This document shows, piece after piece, positions 7,340 to 15,336 of a DNA stretch of 22,994 nt. Location of the stretch: positions 1 through 22,994 of the forward strand of contig CAZBUK010000063.1 of the NCBI GenBank assembly GCA_964495085.1, in the 5' to 3' direction. Each line of letters begins with the position of its first letter. Position 1 is the first letter of the stretch. A program made the translations under genes and the position numbers. The notes below the pieces were generated by a model that saw only the letters and a program-made list of their open reading frames with translations, was not told the DNA's origin and ran no database searches. Source of the stretch: CAZBUK01 sp964495085 (GTDB lineage: Bacteria > Bacteroidota > Ignavibacteria > T3Sed10-11).

Positions 7340-7640
7340 CGGTATCGTCGGAAGGTATCGAATGATACTGTCTTATCTCTTCATGATATTTGGTCATCTC
7401 CTCGTCGACGATCTGCCGGATGAGGGGCTTTACGTATAGTTCCTCGCCGCCGTATAATCCCACCACGCGGGCGAGCAGCGAGATCCGATGAGGAACCGGA
7501 GTTTTTTTATTCATCACGACGAGATTCCGGTCGTACAATATACAATCGCCCCCCTTGAATTCCCCCTTCTCAAACCGTATCGTCAGGCCGAGCGATTTCA
7601 CGATTTCTTCAAGCTCTGCTAATATATGAGATTGTTCCAT
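7305..7640 (-). CDS. Conserved-looking hypothetical protein, 111 aa
   Basis: I do not recognise this small cytoplasmic protein. It has no signal peptide or membrane segment. An N-terminal helix (about 1-17) leads into a beta-rich middle (TIRFEKGEFKGGDCILYDRNLVVMNKK) and then helices, with a polar tail. The tail overlaps the aroQ start by 35 bp, so the last ~12 residues may be poorly conserved. It lies 15 bp after the upstream hypothetical gene in the same operon. Operon position and clean coding frame support it being real; no function can be assigned. Confidence 0.7.
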   Translation of the reverse strand: MEQSHILAELEEIVKSLGLTIRFEKGEFKGGDCILYDRNLVVMNKKTPVPHRISLLARVVGLYGGEELYVKPLIRQIVDEEMTKYHEEIRQYHSIPSDDTDAYTHTERTES

Positions 7641-7655
7641 ACGTCCGTAGTCGGT

Positions 7656-8114
7656 TCAGTTCTGGCGGTTCTCCTGCCGGTCTAATTTCCAGTTTTTAAT
7701 CCAGCTGAGATCGTATGAAAGATCCAGCAGATTATTCAGACATGTATGATTCATGCCGAAGTATTCCGAGGTATATCTGGTCTTCACCGTTTCTTCCGAT
7801 TCCTTCACGATCGCGCGGACGAGCGTGCCGACCCGCTCGACGGCCTCTTTGAATTCATACTGCAGTTTGGGGAACGCTTCCGTCCCCGGATCGGTCCGCT
7901 TCACCACGGTGAACAGTTTCGAGAGAAACTTTGCCTGAAAAATCAGATCCTCAAAAACCTGTTCGTACCCCCCATCCTCGCTGATCTGCATGAGCGTGGC
8001 GACGTCATGTTTTCTTCTCATCCTGTTCCCTGAGTACTCATCGACGACGTCGACGTACTCGTTGACTCTTTCGTTGATCCGCATCTCGGTCCGTGCCGGG
8101 CACTTTTCAAGCAT
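7656..8114 (-). CDS. Hypothetical alpha-helical protein, 152 aa
   Basis: Not recognised. The protein appears almost entirely helical, soluble and charged, for example VFEDLIFQAKFLSKLFTVVK and a middle rich in Glu and Lys. It has no signal peptide. It is the first gene of the six-gene operon that ends in tRNA-Pro, with a predicted transcript start about 94 nt upstream. The ATG at 8114 has no clear ribosome binding site. The ATG at 8084 (MRINERV) is an alternative with a weak GGA upstream, so the first 10 residues are uncertain. Confidence 0.7.
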   Translation of the reverse strand: MLEKCPARTEMRINERVNEYVDVVDEYSGNRMRRKHDVATLMQISEDGGYEQVFEDLIFQAKFLSKLFTVVKRTDPGTEAFPKLQYEFKEAVERVGTLVRAIVKESEETVKTRYTSEYFGMNHTCLNNLLDLSYDLSWIKNWKLDRQENRQN

Positions 8115-8185
8115 GATTAAAGTTTTATAGCATACGATCCGCTCCCGACATGCCGGGTCCGGGAGAACAGGCTGCCGGAATCTTC

Positions 8186-8207
8186 ATTCGTGGAATCATG
8201 AACGAAT
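8186..8207. repeat. Inverted repeat ATTCGT-N10-ACGAAT
   Basis: A 6-bp-arm dyad in the divergent intergenic region, adjacent to the predicted transcription start of the minus-strand operon. It is a possible operator; the arms are short, so chance is not excluded. The rest of 8115-8341 holds the two promoter candidates and nothing else I can name. Confidence 0.3.
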
Positions 8208-8214
8208 CTGGAAA

Positions 8215-8243
8215 AATATACATCATTTTAATCCGAATATCAA
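8215..8243 (-). promoter_or_regulatory. Sigma70-like promoter for the aroQ-acpS operon
   Basis: On the minus strand: -35 TTGATA (8238-8243), a 17-bp spacer, and -10 TATATT (8215-8220), each one base from the E. coli consensus. Transcription would start near 8208 and read into the 8114 gene. Confidence 0.65.
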
Positions 8244-8272
8244 TTTTTTAATCTTGTGTAACAACGGAAAAC

Positions 8273-8301
8273 TTGTACCTCACCCGCGTATTTATTATTT
8301 T
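8273..8301 (+). promoter_or_regulatory. Weak promoter candidate for the heme-barrel gene
   Basis: TTGTAC (8273), a 17-bp spacer and TATTTT (8296) lie about 40 bp before the ATG at 8342. The match is partial. The gene itself has a clear AGGGAG ribosome site at 8331-8336. Confidence 0.3.
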
Positions 8302-8341
8302 TCTCATCGTTGATTCGTAGCAACTAGAATAGGGAGAACTC

Positions 8342-9451
8342 ATGATCCGACCCAGCTATATATTCTATGCGGCGCTTGCGGGCATCATCATGCTCTCGCT
8401 GCCCGCGGGAGTGAAGGCGCTGCCCAGGTTCGCACTTGATGCAGGAGTCAGTTGCACCGAATGCCATGTGAATCCGACCGGAGGAGGCATGCGCAATGCA
8501 TTCGGCGCGGAGTATTACGGAAGAACGATCCTGCCGATGCGAACGTACCGGGAAAAGAACCGGCTCGAAAATTTCTCCACGAGTCTGAACAATTTCATCC
8601 GTGCCGGAGCGGATTTCCGAACGCTCCTCATCCACGATGACGATGCCAACAGCACCTTCTGGCAGATGCAGGGGGATATCTATCTGACCCTGCAGCCCGC
8701 GGAAGATCTTTACCTGTACCTCGACAAAGGGTTATACGACGGATTCGAGATCTTCGGGTTACTGAACTTCCCCTCGATCAGCAGTTTTCTTAAAGTAGGA
8801 AAATTTACCCCCGCCTATGGAGTCCGGATAGACGATCATAATGTATACACACGTGCGGGAGCGCTGGGAGTCGTGGATCTCCCCTTCGGTCCGAGATCCG
8901 AGGATACGGGACTCGAGTTCGGATATAATCCCGAACGGGGTTCTCTTTCCATCGGTTTCTTCAACGGAAATCCGGGCGGAGGGATGAGATTCGCCGACGA
9001 GGCCATCAATGCGGTCGCGGTTCGAGGCGACTGGATGTTCCTCCGCGGCGCTTCCACGAACGCATTTCTCGGAGGATCGTTCTACCGGAACAAAAGATTC
9101 ACCGCCGAAAATATCATCTATGGAGCATTCGGCGGATTCGGCGCACACAGAAAGTTCAGTCTCCTCGGTGAGGTACTCTTCCTTTCGCAAAAGAGTCCCC
9201 CCTCTTCGACCGCCCAGACGTACACGCTGCTCTTCGGGGAGTTGAATTTTCTCATCGCTCAGGGCATCGATCTGAAAGCGCAATATAACTACGGGAGCGG
9301 CCCGTTTAATATTTCACGGCAGGCGCTCGGTTTCGGAGCGGAGCTTTTCTTCCTTGCGGGCTTCGAGCTCCGCCCGCTGTACCGTATACACTTCAGCGAC
9401 GTGCTGAACAACTACAGCGAATTTCTCTTACTGTTCCATCTCTACTTCTGA
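8342..9451 (+). CDS. Outer-membrane beta-barrel with N-terminal heme c motif
   Basis: A 369-residue exported protein. The signal peptide spans about residues 1-26 (ends VKA). Immediately after it comes one heme c attachment site, C38-T-E-C-H42, in the context VSCTECHVNPTGGGMRNAFG. The rest is rich in alternating amphipathic strands with aromatic ends (FLKVGKFTPAYGVR, GSLSIGFFNG) and ends in FHLYF with terminal Phe, as expected of outer-membrane barrels. A likely role is a heme-carrying porin that brings electrons to or across the outer membrane; that is inference. It has its own leader and is followed by a terminator, so it may be a separate transcript from the 9565 operon. One heme alone would not span a membrane. 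Confidence 0.8.
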   Translation: MIRPSYIFYAALAGIIMLSLPAGVKALPRFALDAGVSCTECHVNPTGGGMRNAFGAEYYGRTILPMRTYREKNRLENFSTSLNNFIRAGADFRTLLIHDDDANSTFWQMQGDIYLTLQPAEDLYLYLDKGLYDGFEIFGLLNFPSISSFLKVGKFTPAYGVRIDDHNVYTRAGALGVVDLPFGPRSEDTGLEFGYNPERGSLSIGFFNGNPGGGMRFADEAINAVAVRGDWMFLRGASTNAFLGGSFYRNKRFTAENIIYGAFGGFGAHRKFSLLGEVLFLSQKSPPSSTAQTYTLLFGELNFLIAQGIDLKAQYNYGSGPFNISRQALGFGAELFFLAGFELRPLYRIHFSDVLNNYSEFLLLFHLYF

Positions 9452-9494
9452 CCGCTGGTGGAACGAAAAGAAAATATTGATGTTACATTGAAGT

Positions 9495-9526
9495 AGCCGG
9501 TCGTTCATCCGACCGGCTTCTTTATT
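9495..9526 (+). terminator. Rho-independent terminator after heme-barrel gene
   Basis: The 9-bp stem AGCCGGTCG/CGACCGGCT has a 6-nt loop and is followed by TCTTTATT. It is 43 bp after the stop at 9451. It separates the heme-barrel gene from the cytochrome/cupredoxin genes. Confidence 0.85.
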
Positions 9527-9564
9527 ACCCCATCGATCAATTACGGACGGGAGTCAATCCGGGT

Positions 9565-9939
9565 ATGGCGACGATACCGACAATAATAGCGATCTTACTG
9601 AATGCGTTTATGTCTGGTCCGGGATCGGACGACGAGCAGCCCGTGTCGTTCCGGGAAGATATTTTTCCCGTCATCGAAAGCTCATGTCTCCCCTGTCACG
9701 CTCAAGCCGAGCGAAATCTGAGCAGGCTGTTCATGGATTCTTACGAGCTTCTCATGAAGGGGGGATATAACGGACCGCCGGTAATTCCCGGGAAAGCCGA
9801 TGAGAGCTTGCTCGTCATGAAGATCGGTGAGAATCCCCCGTTCGGAGATCGGATGCCGATGAGGAGCAAAGAATTCCTGTCGGATGAACAGATACGGCTT
9901 ATCGGGCGATGGATCGATGAAGGTGCAAAGAACAACTGA
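9565..9939 (+). CDS. Periplasmic monoheme c-type cytochrome
   Basis: A 124-residue cytochrome. A short hydrophobic signal (about 1-20) is followed by heme site C41-L-P-C-H45 and a conserved tail, GGYNGPPVIPGKADESLL...NPPFGDRMP, in which M97 is the likely second heme ligand, ending in WIDEGAKNN. This pattern resembles the small cytochrome domains first described in planctomycetes (PSCyt/PF07635-like). It has no lipobox, unlike its paralogue at 17940, so it is probably soluble in the periplasm. It starts 39 bp after the terminator and is followed 9 bp later by the blue-copper gene, so the two plus the next barrel form an operon. Confidence 0.88.
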   Translation: MATIPTIIAILLNAFMSGPGSDDEQPVSFREDIFPVIESSCLPCHAQAERNLSRLFMDSYELLMKGGYNGPPVIPGKADESLLVMKIGENPPFGDRMPMRSKEFLSDEQIRLIGRWIDEGAKNN

Positions 9940-9948
9940 CCGGCGTCT

Positions 9949-10656
9949 ATGATACGGTTTCTCATATCGCTTCCGTTTCTGCTGTTCATGCTGATCGCCC
10001 CTGAACCGGAAGAAAAGTCCGTCACCGGAGAACTCCGCGGGACGATTTCCATCACACGCGACGATAGTAACGATCTCCTGGGACGCCAGTTCATAGCCAA
10101 CCGATATCATTCCCGTCAATTCAGAATCGATGAACCGGCCCAGGATGCCGGGGGGCTGCGGTATTCGATTCCGGAAAAAGCCGTCGTCTATCTCGAACCG
10201 AAGGATCCCGAGGTCCGTCTCGTACCATCCGGCAGGACGCGTCGGGTCGTGCTCGATCAACGCAGCCTCATGTTCTACCCCCAGGTCCTCGCCGTCGAGA
10301 GAGGGGCAACGGTTATCTTTCCCAACAACGATAACGTCTACCATAACGTCTTCTCATATTCGAAGGCAAAGCAGTTCGACCTGGGAAGATATCCGAAAGG
10401 CCATTTCAGAACCGTACAATTCGACGAGCCCGGAGTGGTGCGGCTCTATTGCGATATTCATGCGCATATGAACGCCGTCATCCTGGTATTCGATCATCCC
10501 TACTTTACTACGCCGAACGAATCCGGCGATTACCGCCTCCTGCACGTTCCTCCCGGGCTCTACACGGTTCATCTCTGGTACGGGCGGAATCTTGTCGAAT
10601 CCCGCGAAGTAAAAATCGATGCGGAAAAGAGCCATATTCTCAACTTCACCTATTAG
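9949..10656 (+). CDS. Exported cupredoxin (blue copper) protein
   Basis: A 235-residue exported protein. The signal peptide is short (about 1-17). A plastocyanin-like domain (about 75-182) carries the type 1 copper ligands His132 (NVYHNVFSY), Cys168, His171 and Met174, in YCDIHAHMNA. The C-terminal part (about 185-235, FTTPNESGDYRLLHVPPGLYTVHLWY) looks like a carboxypeptidase regulatory-type beta-sandwich, a combination seen in plastocyanin-like proteins of heme/copper clusters. It likely shuttles single electrons outside the cytoplasmic membrane, with the neighbouring cytochrome as a plausible partner (inference). Gaps of 9 bp on both sides place it in a tight operon. Confidence 0.88.
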   Translation: MIRFLISLPFLLFMLIAPEPEEKSVTGELRGTISITRDDSNDLLGRQFIANRYHSRQFRIDEPAQDAGGLRYSIPEKAVVYLEPKDPEVRLVPSGRTRRVVLDQRSLMFYPQVLAVERGATVIFPNNDNVYHNVFSYSKAKQFDLGRYPKGHFRTVQFDEPGVVRLYCDIHAHMNAVILVFDHPYFTTPNESGDYRLLHVPPGLYTVHLWYGRNLVESREVKIDAEKSHILNFTY

Positions 10657-10665
10657 GAATCCGAT

Positions 10666-11811
10666 ATGCGTTTTCGATCAACCGGCTGCGCGTTGTTGTG
10701 TTTGATCTGCTCCGTGTCCGCTTCCGGACAGATCAATATATACGGTCAGGCGAGCACCGCATTCGTCGGCTCATCCGACGAGGAGACCCAGCTTATCGTG
10801 AACGCCGGACGTCCCACCTTTCTCTGGCGGGCGGATCTGCTTGCAGATGCGCTGATCGTCCCGGGCGTCACCGCCATGCTCAATCTCCGCATTCTGCAGG
10901 ATCAAAGGATCAACATCGACTATCTGGCCGTACGCATCGATAATCTTACAGCTCTGAAACTCACCATACAGGCCGGCAAGTTCGATATGCCGTTCGGCAA
11001 TCTTTACAACCGGCGGTTCCCCCGGGAAAATTTCCTCTACGGTATTCCATTGATGTACGAATTTCAGACGGCCGTCATGTCGAGCTATCTCTACCCGGGT
11101 CCCGAAGCGTTCCTCAATCAGCGCGGACGCGGCGGATTGACGTATACGCCGTCGAGCATGCCGCTTCTCGAGAGAGGCATATACGGAACGGGCGCCATGG
11201 TTGCGGGCTCCGCAGGCATCTTCGATGTTTTCCTCGCCGTCATGAACGGAACCGTGAGCAACACAGGCGCGTACACCAACGATCTGAACATCAACAAAGA
11301 ATTCGGGAAGCTCGTCCGGGTAACCGCGACTCCCGTCACCGGATTTACAATCGGCACCTCGTTCATGTGGGGATCATATCTGCATGACATGGTGCGCAAC
11401 TCGCTCCCCGGGGGTAAACGTCCCGAGGACTACAAACAATATACGGGAGGACTCGATCTCGAGTTCAGCAGAGGGCATCTTCAATTCTTTGCGCACGGCA
11501 TTTACAACCGGTGGGAATATCCTCTCTTCTCCGAACCGCTCGATATGATCGGCTATTACGCCGAGGCCAAGTATACGGTATTGCCGAGATTGTTCATTGC
11601 CGGCAGAATGAACCAGTTGATACCCTCGAAGATCCGTCACGGGGGGGCGAGCATTCCGTGGGAATTCAACGTCATGCAGGCTGAGGGAGGAATCGGATTC
11701 GCGATCGAACGGCATACCCTCGTTAAATTGGTCTATAGACATACCGCGATCGATGCATCGCCCGTTATTGAGAACAGCCTGGTCGCCGTCCAGCTCATCG
11801 CCGCATTTTAA
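10666..11811 (+). CDS. Outer-membrane porin-like beta-barrel
   Basis: A 381-residue protein with a signal peptide (about 1-20, ends ASG or nearby) and a body of alternating beta-strands, including LTIQAGKFDMPFGN, a motif common in porins of the phosphate/polysaccharide-selective type. It ends in VAVQLIAAF with the terminal Phe used for outer-membrane insertion. It carries no heme motif, unlike the barrel at 8342. It follows the cupredoxin gene by 9 bp, with an AGGA ribosome site overlapping that stop. A porin that accommodates or docks the adjacent redox proteins is plausible but not shown. Confidence 0.82.
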   Translation: MRFRSTGCALLCLICSVSASGQINIYGQASTAFVGSSDEETQLIVNAGRPTFLWRADLLADALIVPGVTAMLNLRILQDQRINIDYLAVRIDNLTALKLTIQAGKFDMPFGNLYNRRFPRENFLYGIPLMYEFQTAVMSSYLYPGPEAFLNQRGRGGLTYTPSSMPLLERGIYGTGAMVAGSAGIFDVFLAVMNGTVSNTGAYTNDLNINKEFGKLVRVTATPVTGFTIGTSFMWGSYLHDMVRNSLPGGKRPEDYKQYTGGLDLEFSRGHLQFFAHGIYNRWEYPLFSEPLDMIGYYAEAKYTVLPRLFIAGRMNQLIPSKIRHGGASIPWEFNVMQAEGGIGFAIERHTLVKLVYRHTAIDASPVIENSLVAVQLIAAF

Positions 11812-11916
11812 CATACCGCCGGCAATTCCGTTCATCGGCTGTTCGGGAGCCGGGAAACATCGGTACATCGGCATGGTGCGAACGGGTTCCGCAGCGGAAA
11901 CGGCTCCGATACATCT

Positions 11917-13722
11917 ATGAAATTCCGAAATAAAATACTGGCATCCATACTCGGGATAGTATTCCTCCTGGTCGTCGTGACGTATTTCGTCGTTACGTCG
12001 ATCACCAGGAACAGAATCATCGAGACCTTCTCCGGCGAACTCCGCAGCAACCGGCTGACGGTATCGATCTTCAACGATCTGCGGAGCGAGGACGGCATGA
12101 ACAGTTGTCTCGTCATATCCGAATCGCCCCGTCTCAAAGCGGTAACGGAGATCGGCGACAGCGTCACGGCATACCGGCTCATGCTCGATCTGTACCAGAA
12201 TATCGGCGCGGACATTTTCATACTGACCGACGAAGAAGGGAGGCCGATGATCGAGCTCTTCCGGGGAAACGTCGCTCAGCTTGCACATATACTCGAGGAA
12301 CAGATCCGCCGGGCGATCTCGCTCACTCCCGGAGCGACTACCGTCGTGCATGATCGAGAACTCTACCGCCTGGCAACCGCGCCCATCCTCATCGATACTG
12401 AAGTCCTCGGATCCCTGACGCTGGGCTTCGAGATTCCCGGCGACGAGATTGCGCAGCTCGGACGGATGACGAACAGCGATATCGCCATCGTCGCGGGACC
12501 CGGAGTTCTGTACGCTCCCGTCCCGATAACTCCCGCCAACGAGCACCTGATACTGACGGCTTCCCGCGCGGAGACGATTTCGGAACTCCATCTCGACGGC
12601 TCGATTCATCTCGGGCAGGCGACAAGACTCGACCGCTCATCCGACGAAAACGACGGCGTTTATTATCTCCTGTTGAAGTCGGTCGAGAAGGAGCTCGCGG
12701 CATCGCTGGCGCCGGTCCGCCGGGCGTTCCTCATCATTGCCCTCTGCGTTCTGGTCGCGACCGCGGTCACCGGATCGATCATCGCGAGGGGGATCAGCAA
12801 GCCGATCGAGAAGCTTGTGGGCGCGGCAAGCCGAATTCGGGAAGGCGCATACGGATACCTCAGCAACATCACAGAAAAAAACGAACTCGGCCTGCTCTCT
12901 AGGACGTTCGATGAAATGAGCATCTCGCTGAAGGACAAGATCGGGGAGCTTGCGAAGTTAAATGCCGATCTCAGGGACCGGAACGAACGGCTTGAACGCA
13001 CGCTCGAGGAACTCAGGAAGACGCAGGAAGACCTCGTCAAGAGCGAGCGGCTCGCCGCAACGGGAAAATTATCGGCGCAATTATCGCATGAAATAAACAA
13101 TCCGATACACAATATTCAGAGCTGCCTTGAGACTGCGATTCGCAAGACAAGGAGCAGCTCGCCGGTCAAAGAGCTTCTCGATGTAGCATACGAGGAGGTA
13201 ACCCGGATGTCGCAGCTTACCCGGCAGCTGCTCGATTTTCACAGGACGTCGGTAATCGACGAGACGAGATCGTGCGTCGACCTGCGCGACATCATCGAAC
13301 AGACCGTAAAAATATCAAAGGAAACGCTCGAGAAGAGCGATATCAGACTTGTACAGCATCCGTACCGCGAGGGACTGCCGGTACTCTGTTCCCCCGAGAA
13401 AATTAAACAGGTCGTCTTCAACATCATTCTCAATGCGAGGGACGCCATGCCGACCGGAGGGGAGATCCGGATAACCTCGTTCAGAAAAAACGGCAATGCC
13501 TGCGTCTCGATATGCGATACCGGCACCGGCATCACGTCCGAAAACAAGTCGAAGATATTCGATGCGTTTTTCACGACCAAGAGCCTCGTCAGAGGCGTCG
13601 GCCTGGGATTGTCGGTGAGTTACGCGATCGTCCAGCAGCACAACGGCACGATCGCGGTAGAGAGCGAACAGAACACCGGCTCCACTTTCACGGTGAGCCT
13701 CCCATTGCACACTACAGGATGA
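11917..13722 (+). CDS. Cache/HAMP sensor histidine kinase
   Basis: A 601-residue membrane kinase. TM1 is about 8-28. A ~240-residue periplasmic sensor follows that resembles a double Cache fold (GADIFILTDEEGRPM; VLGSLTLGFEIPGDEIAQL). TM2 is about 270-291 and HAMP about 292-345, then a coiled coil. In the HisKA box SHEINNP, H391 is the phosphorylation site. The ATPase has an N box (N502-N506), DTGTGI (534-539) and GVGLGLS (560-566). All catalytic boxes are intact. There is no heme motif, so it probably senses a small ligand. It starts 105 bp after the barrel gene without a clear ribosome site, and its stop overlaps the regulator start (ATGA), indicating a cognate pair. Confidence 0.95.
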   Translation: MKFRNKILASILGIVFLLVVVTYFVVTSITRNRIIETFSGELRSNRLTVSIFNDLRSEDGMNSCLVISESPRLKAVTEIGDSVTAYRLMLDLYQNIGADIFILTDEEGRPMIELFRGNVAQLAHILEEQIRRAISLTPGATTVVHDRELYRLATAPILIDTEVLGSLTLGFEIPGDEIAQLGRMTNSDIAIVAGPGVLYAPVPITPANEHLILTASRAETISELHLDGSIHLGQATRLDRSSDENDGVYYLLLKSVEKELAASLAPVRRAFLIIALCVLVATAVTGSIIARGISKPIEKLVGAASRIREGAYGYLSNITEKNELGLLSRTFDEMSISLKDKIGELAKLNADLRDRNERLERTLEELRKTQEDLVKSERLAATGKLSAQLSHEINNPIHNIQSCLETAIRKTRSSSPVKELLDVAYEEVTRMSQLTRQLLDFHRTSVIDETRSCVDLRDIIEQTVKISKETLEKSDIRLVQHPYREGLPVLCSPEKIKQVVFNIILNARDAMPTGGEIRITSFRKNGNACVSICDTGTGITSENKSKIFDAFFTTKSLVRGVGLGLSVSYAIVQQHNGTIAVESEQNTGSTFTVSLPLHTTG

Positions 13723-15143
13723 ATATGCGGCAACGGTCAGGCAAACATGAAACCATACTGGTAGTAGACGACGATAAGGCATTCCGAATCGCAACCAGAG
13801 TCCTGCTTGAGGAAGAAGGGTATAAAGTGCTGACCGAAGGCTCGGTCGGGAACGCGCTTCCCGTGCTTCGCCAGGAACATATCGACCTCGTTCTTTCCGA
13901 CCTGGTGATGGAGGGAGCCGACGGCCTCTCCTTCCTGACCGAAATCAAGAAATCGTTTCCCGACATCATCGTCGTCATGGTGACCGGGTATGCGTCCATC
14001 GATACGGCAGTCGAGGCGATGAGACTCGGCGCGTTCGACTACCTCACCAAACCCTGTAAGAACGACGAACTGAAGATCAAGATCGCCCGGGCTCTGGAAT
14101 TTTACAGGAACAAGCATGATCTGTCGACGCTGCGGGAGGAGCTCGACCGGGTTTACAGCTTCAGCAATATAACGAGCCGGAACGAGAAGATGAGGGAGAT
14201 TTTCAGACTCATCAAGCAAGTCGCGGAGACCGACGTGACCGTTCTCATCCAGGGTGAGACAGGTACCGGTAAAGAGCTGATCGCCCGCGCGATTCATCAC
14301 AACAGCAAGCGCCGCAGGGAGCCGTTCATCGCCGTGAACTGCTCGGCAATTCCCGACCAGCTCTTCGAGAGCGAATTGTTCGGCTATGAAAAAGGGGCAT
14401 TCACCGGCGCGTATAAGACGCGGAAAGGCCGGACCGAGGAGGCCGACAACGGGACGCTCTTCCTCGATGAGATCGGCTATATCCCCGTCACAGTCCAGAC
14501 GAAGCTGTTGCGTTTTCTGCAGGAAAAAACGGTGGAAAGAGTCGGTGGGAATTCGTCTATCAACGTCGACGTCAGAATTATCGCCGCGACGAATCAACCG
14601 CTCGAGAAAATGATTGCCGCCGGAACCTTCCGCGAAGATCTCTTCTACCGGTTGAATATTTTTCCGATCAAGATACCGCCGCTCAGGGAGAGAGCCGACG
14701 ACATCCCCCTGCTCGCGGAACATTTCCTGAATAAATACTCTTCCATCTCCAGCAATCGCGTTGTGAACATCGCACCTACGGTAATATCCTCGATGATGAA
14801 CTACCCCTGGAAAGGCAACGTCCGGGAACTGGAAAATTTCATCAAGCGTGCAGTCATTACAACCGACGGAGATACCATCCGTGCATTTCCACTCGATGAA
14901 CGGGTTTCGGCAGTGCATGAAGCCGATTCGCAAATACCTGAAGCTCACGAGGATCAGCCGATGCAGTTTAAAGACTATATGAAACATATCTCGAGAGATG
15001 CCGAGATAAAATACCTGACTCTGGCATTAAAACGGTATGAGGGAAACATCAACAGAGTCGCCCGGATGATGGATGTCGACCGAAAAACCATCTACCGGAA
15101 GCTGACTGAATACGGCATCGATATCGGCGAATTTCGCAAATAA
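13719..15143 (+). CDS. NtrC-family sigma54-dependent response regulator
   Basis: A 474-residue activator. The receiver domain (12-125) has D18/D19, phospho-acceptor D61, T89 and K111. The AAA+ domain (about 145-380) has Walker A GETGTGKE (179-186), the sigma54-contact loop GAFTGA (226-231) and Walker B GTLFLDE (245-251). A Fis-type helix-turn-helix follows (about 440-463, INRVARMMDVDRKTIYRKL). It would use ATP to open sigma54 promoters after phosphorylation by the upstream kinase. The start is the ATG at 13719, overlapping the kinase stop by 4 bp; a longer in-frame start at 13512 lies inside the kinase gene. A strong sigma54 promoter candidate lies directly downstream. Confidence 0.97.
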   Translation: MNMRQRSGKHETILVVDDDKAFRIATRVLLEEEGYKVLTEGSVGNALPVLRQEHIDLVLSDLVMEGADGLSFLTEIKKSFPDIIVVMVTGYASIDTAVEAMRLGAFDYLTKPCKNDELKIKIARALEFYRNKHDLSTLREELDRVYSFSNITSRNEKMREIFRLIKQVAETDVTVLIQGETGTGKELIARAIHHNSKRRREPFIAVNCSAIPDQLFESELFGYEKGAFTGAYKTRKGRTEEADNGTLFLDEIGYIPVTVQTKLLRFLQEKTVERVGGNSSINVDVRIIAATNQPLEKMIAAGTFREDLFYRLNIFPIKIPPLRERADDIPLLAEHFLNKYSSISSNRVVNIAPTVISSMMNYPWKGNVRELENFIKRAVITTDGDTIRAFPLDERVSAVHEADSQIPEAHEDQPMQFKDYMKHISRDAEIKYLTLALKRYEGNINRVARMMDVDRKTIYRKLTEYGIDIGEFRK

Positions 15144-15145
15144 CA

Positions 15146-15163
15146 TGTGGCACCGAAGCCACA
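15146..15163. promoter_or_regulatory. Dyad TGTGGC-N6-GCCACA, possible enhancer site
   Basis: Perfect 6-bp arms centred about 130 bp upstream of the predicted sigma54 transcription start, the usual distance for an NtrC-type activator site. A further half-site CCACA follows near 15204. It starts 3 bp after the regulator stop. A weak terminator is the alternative, but there is no T-tract. Confidence 0.45.
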
Positions 15164-15258
15164 CAATACCCACTTCGACAGCGAATCGAGTGTAGTACTC
15201 ATTCCACACCCACCCATCCAAATCAACGAATGTACTCCGTAATCCATAGATTTTCCGA

Positions 15259-15274
15259 CGGCATAGTTCTTGCC
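15259..15274 (+). promoter_or_regulatory. Sigma54 (-24/-12) promoter for CHRD gene
   Basis: CGGCATAGTTCTTGCC matches the sigma54 consensus YTGGCACR-N4-TTGCW closely: GG at 15260-15261 and GC at 15272-15273 have the required spacing, with TTGC intact. The start point would be near 15284, giving a ~52-nt leader to the ATG at 15337. The adjacent gene encodes a sigma54 activator. Confidence 0.75.
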
Positions 15275-15323
15275 TTATTTTTATGCAATCAACTAAATTT
15301 CACCGCACCCACGAACCAGTGAC

Positions 15324-15328
15324 GGAGG
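15324..15328 (+). promoter_or_regulatory. Ribosome binding site deciding the CHRD gene start
   Basis: GGAGG sits 8 nt before the ATG at 15337, which begins a good signal peptide. The in-frame ATG at 15283 coincides with the predicted transcription start and has no ribosome site. Confidence 0.85.
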
Positions 15329-15336
15329 AACACACG

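Noticed and set aside
11841..11857. GG-N10-GC match upstream of the kinase gene as a sigma54 promoter
   Set aside because: Only the GG and GC spacing fits; the TTGC part is absent, so the match is too weak.
11887..11899. TTCCGC-A-GCGGAA palindrome before the kinase gene
   Set aside because: Short, with a one-base centre in a GC-rich stretch; not distinguishable from chance.
11374..12609. 411-codon open frame antisense to the barrel and kinase genes
   Set aside because: It spans two real genes and their junction on the other strand; no motif or ribosome site.
13737..14987. 416-codon open frame antisense to the sigma54 regulator
   Set aside because: The sense strand encodes an intact NtrC-type protein with all motifs; the antisense product has no recognisable features.
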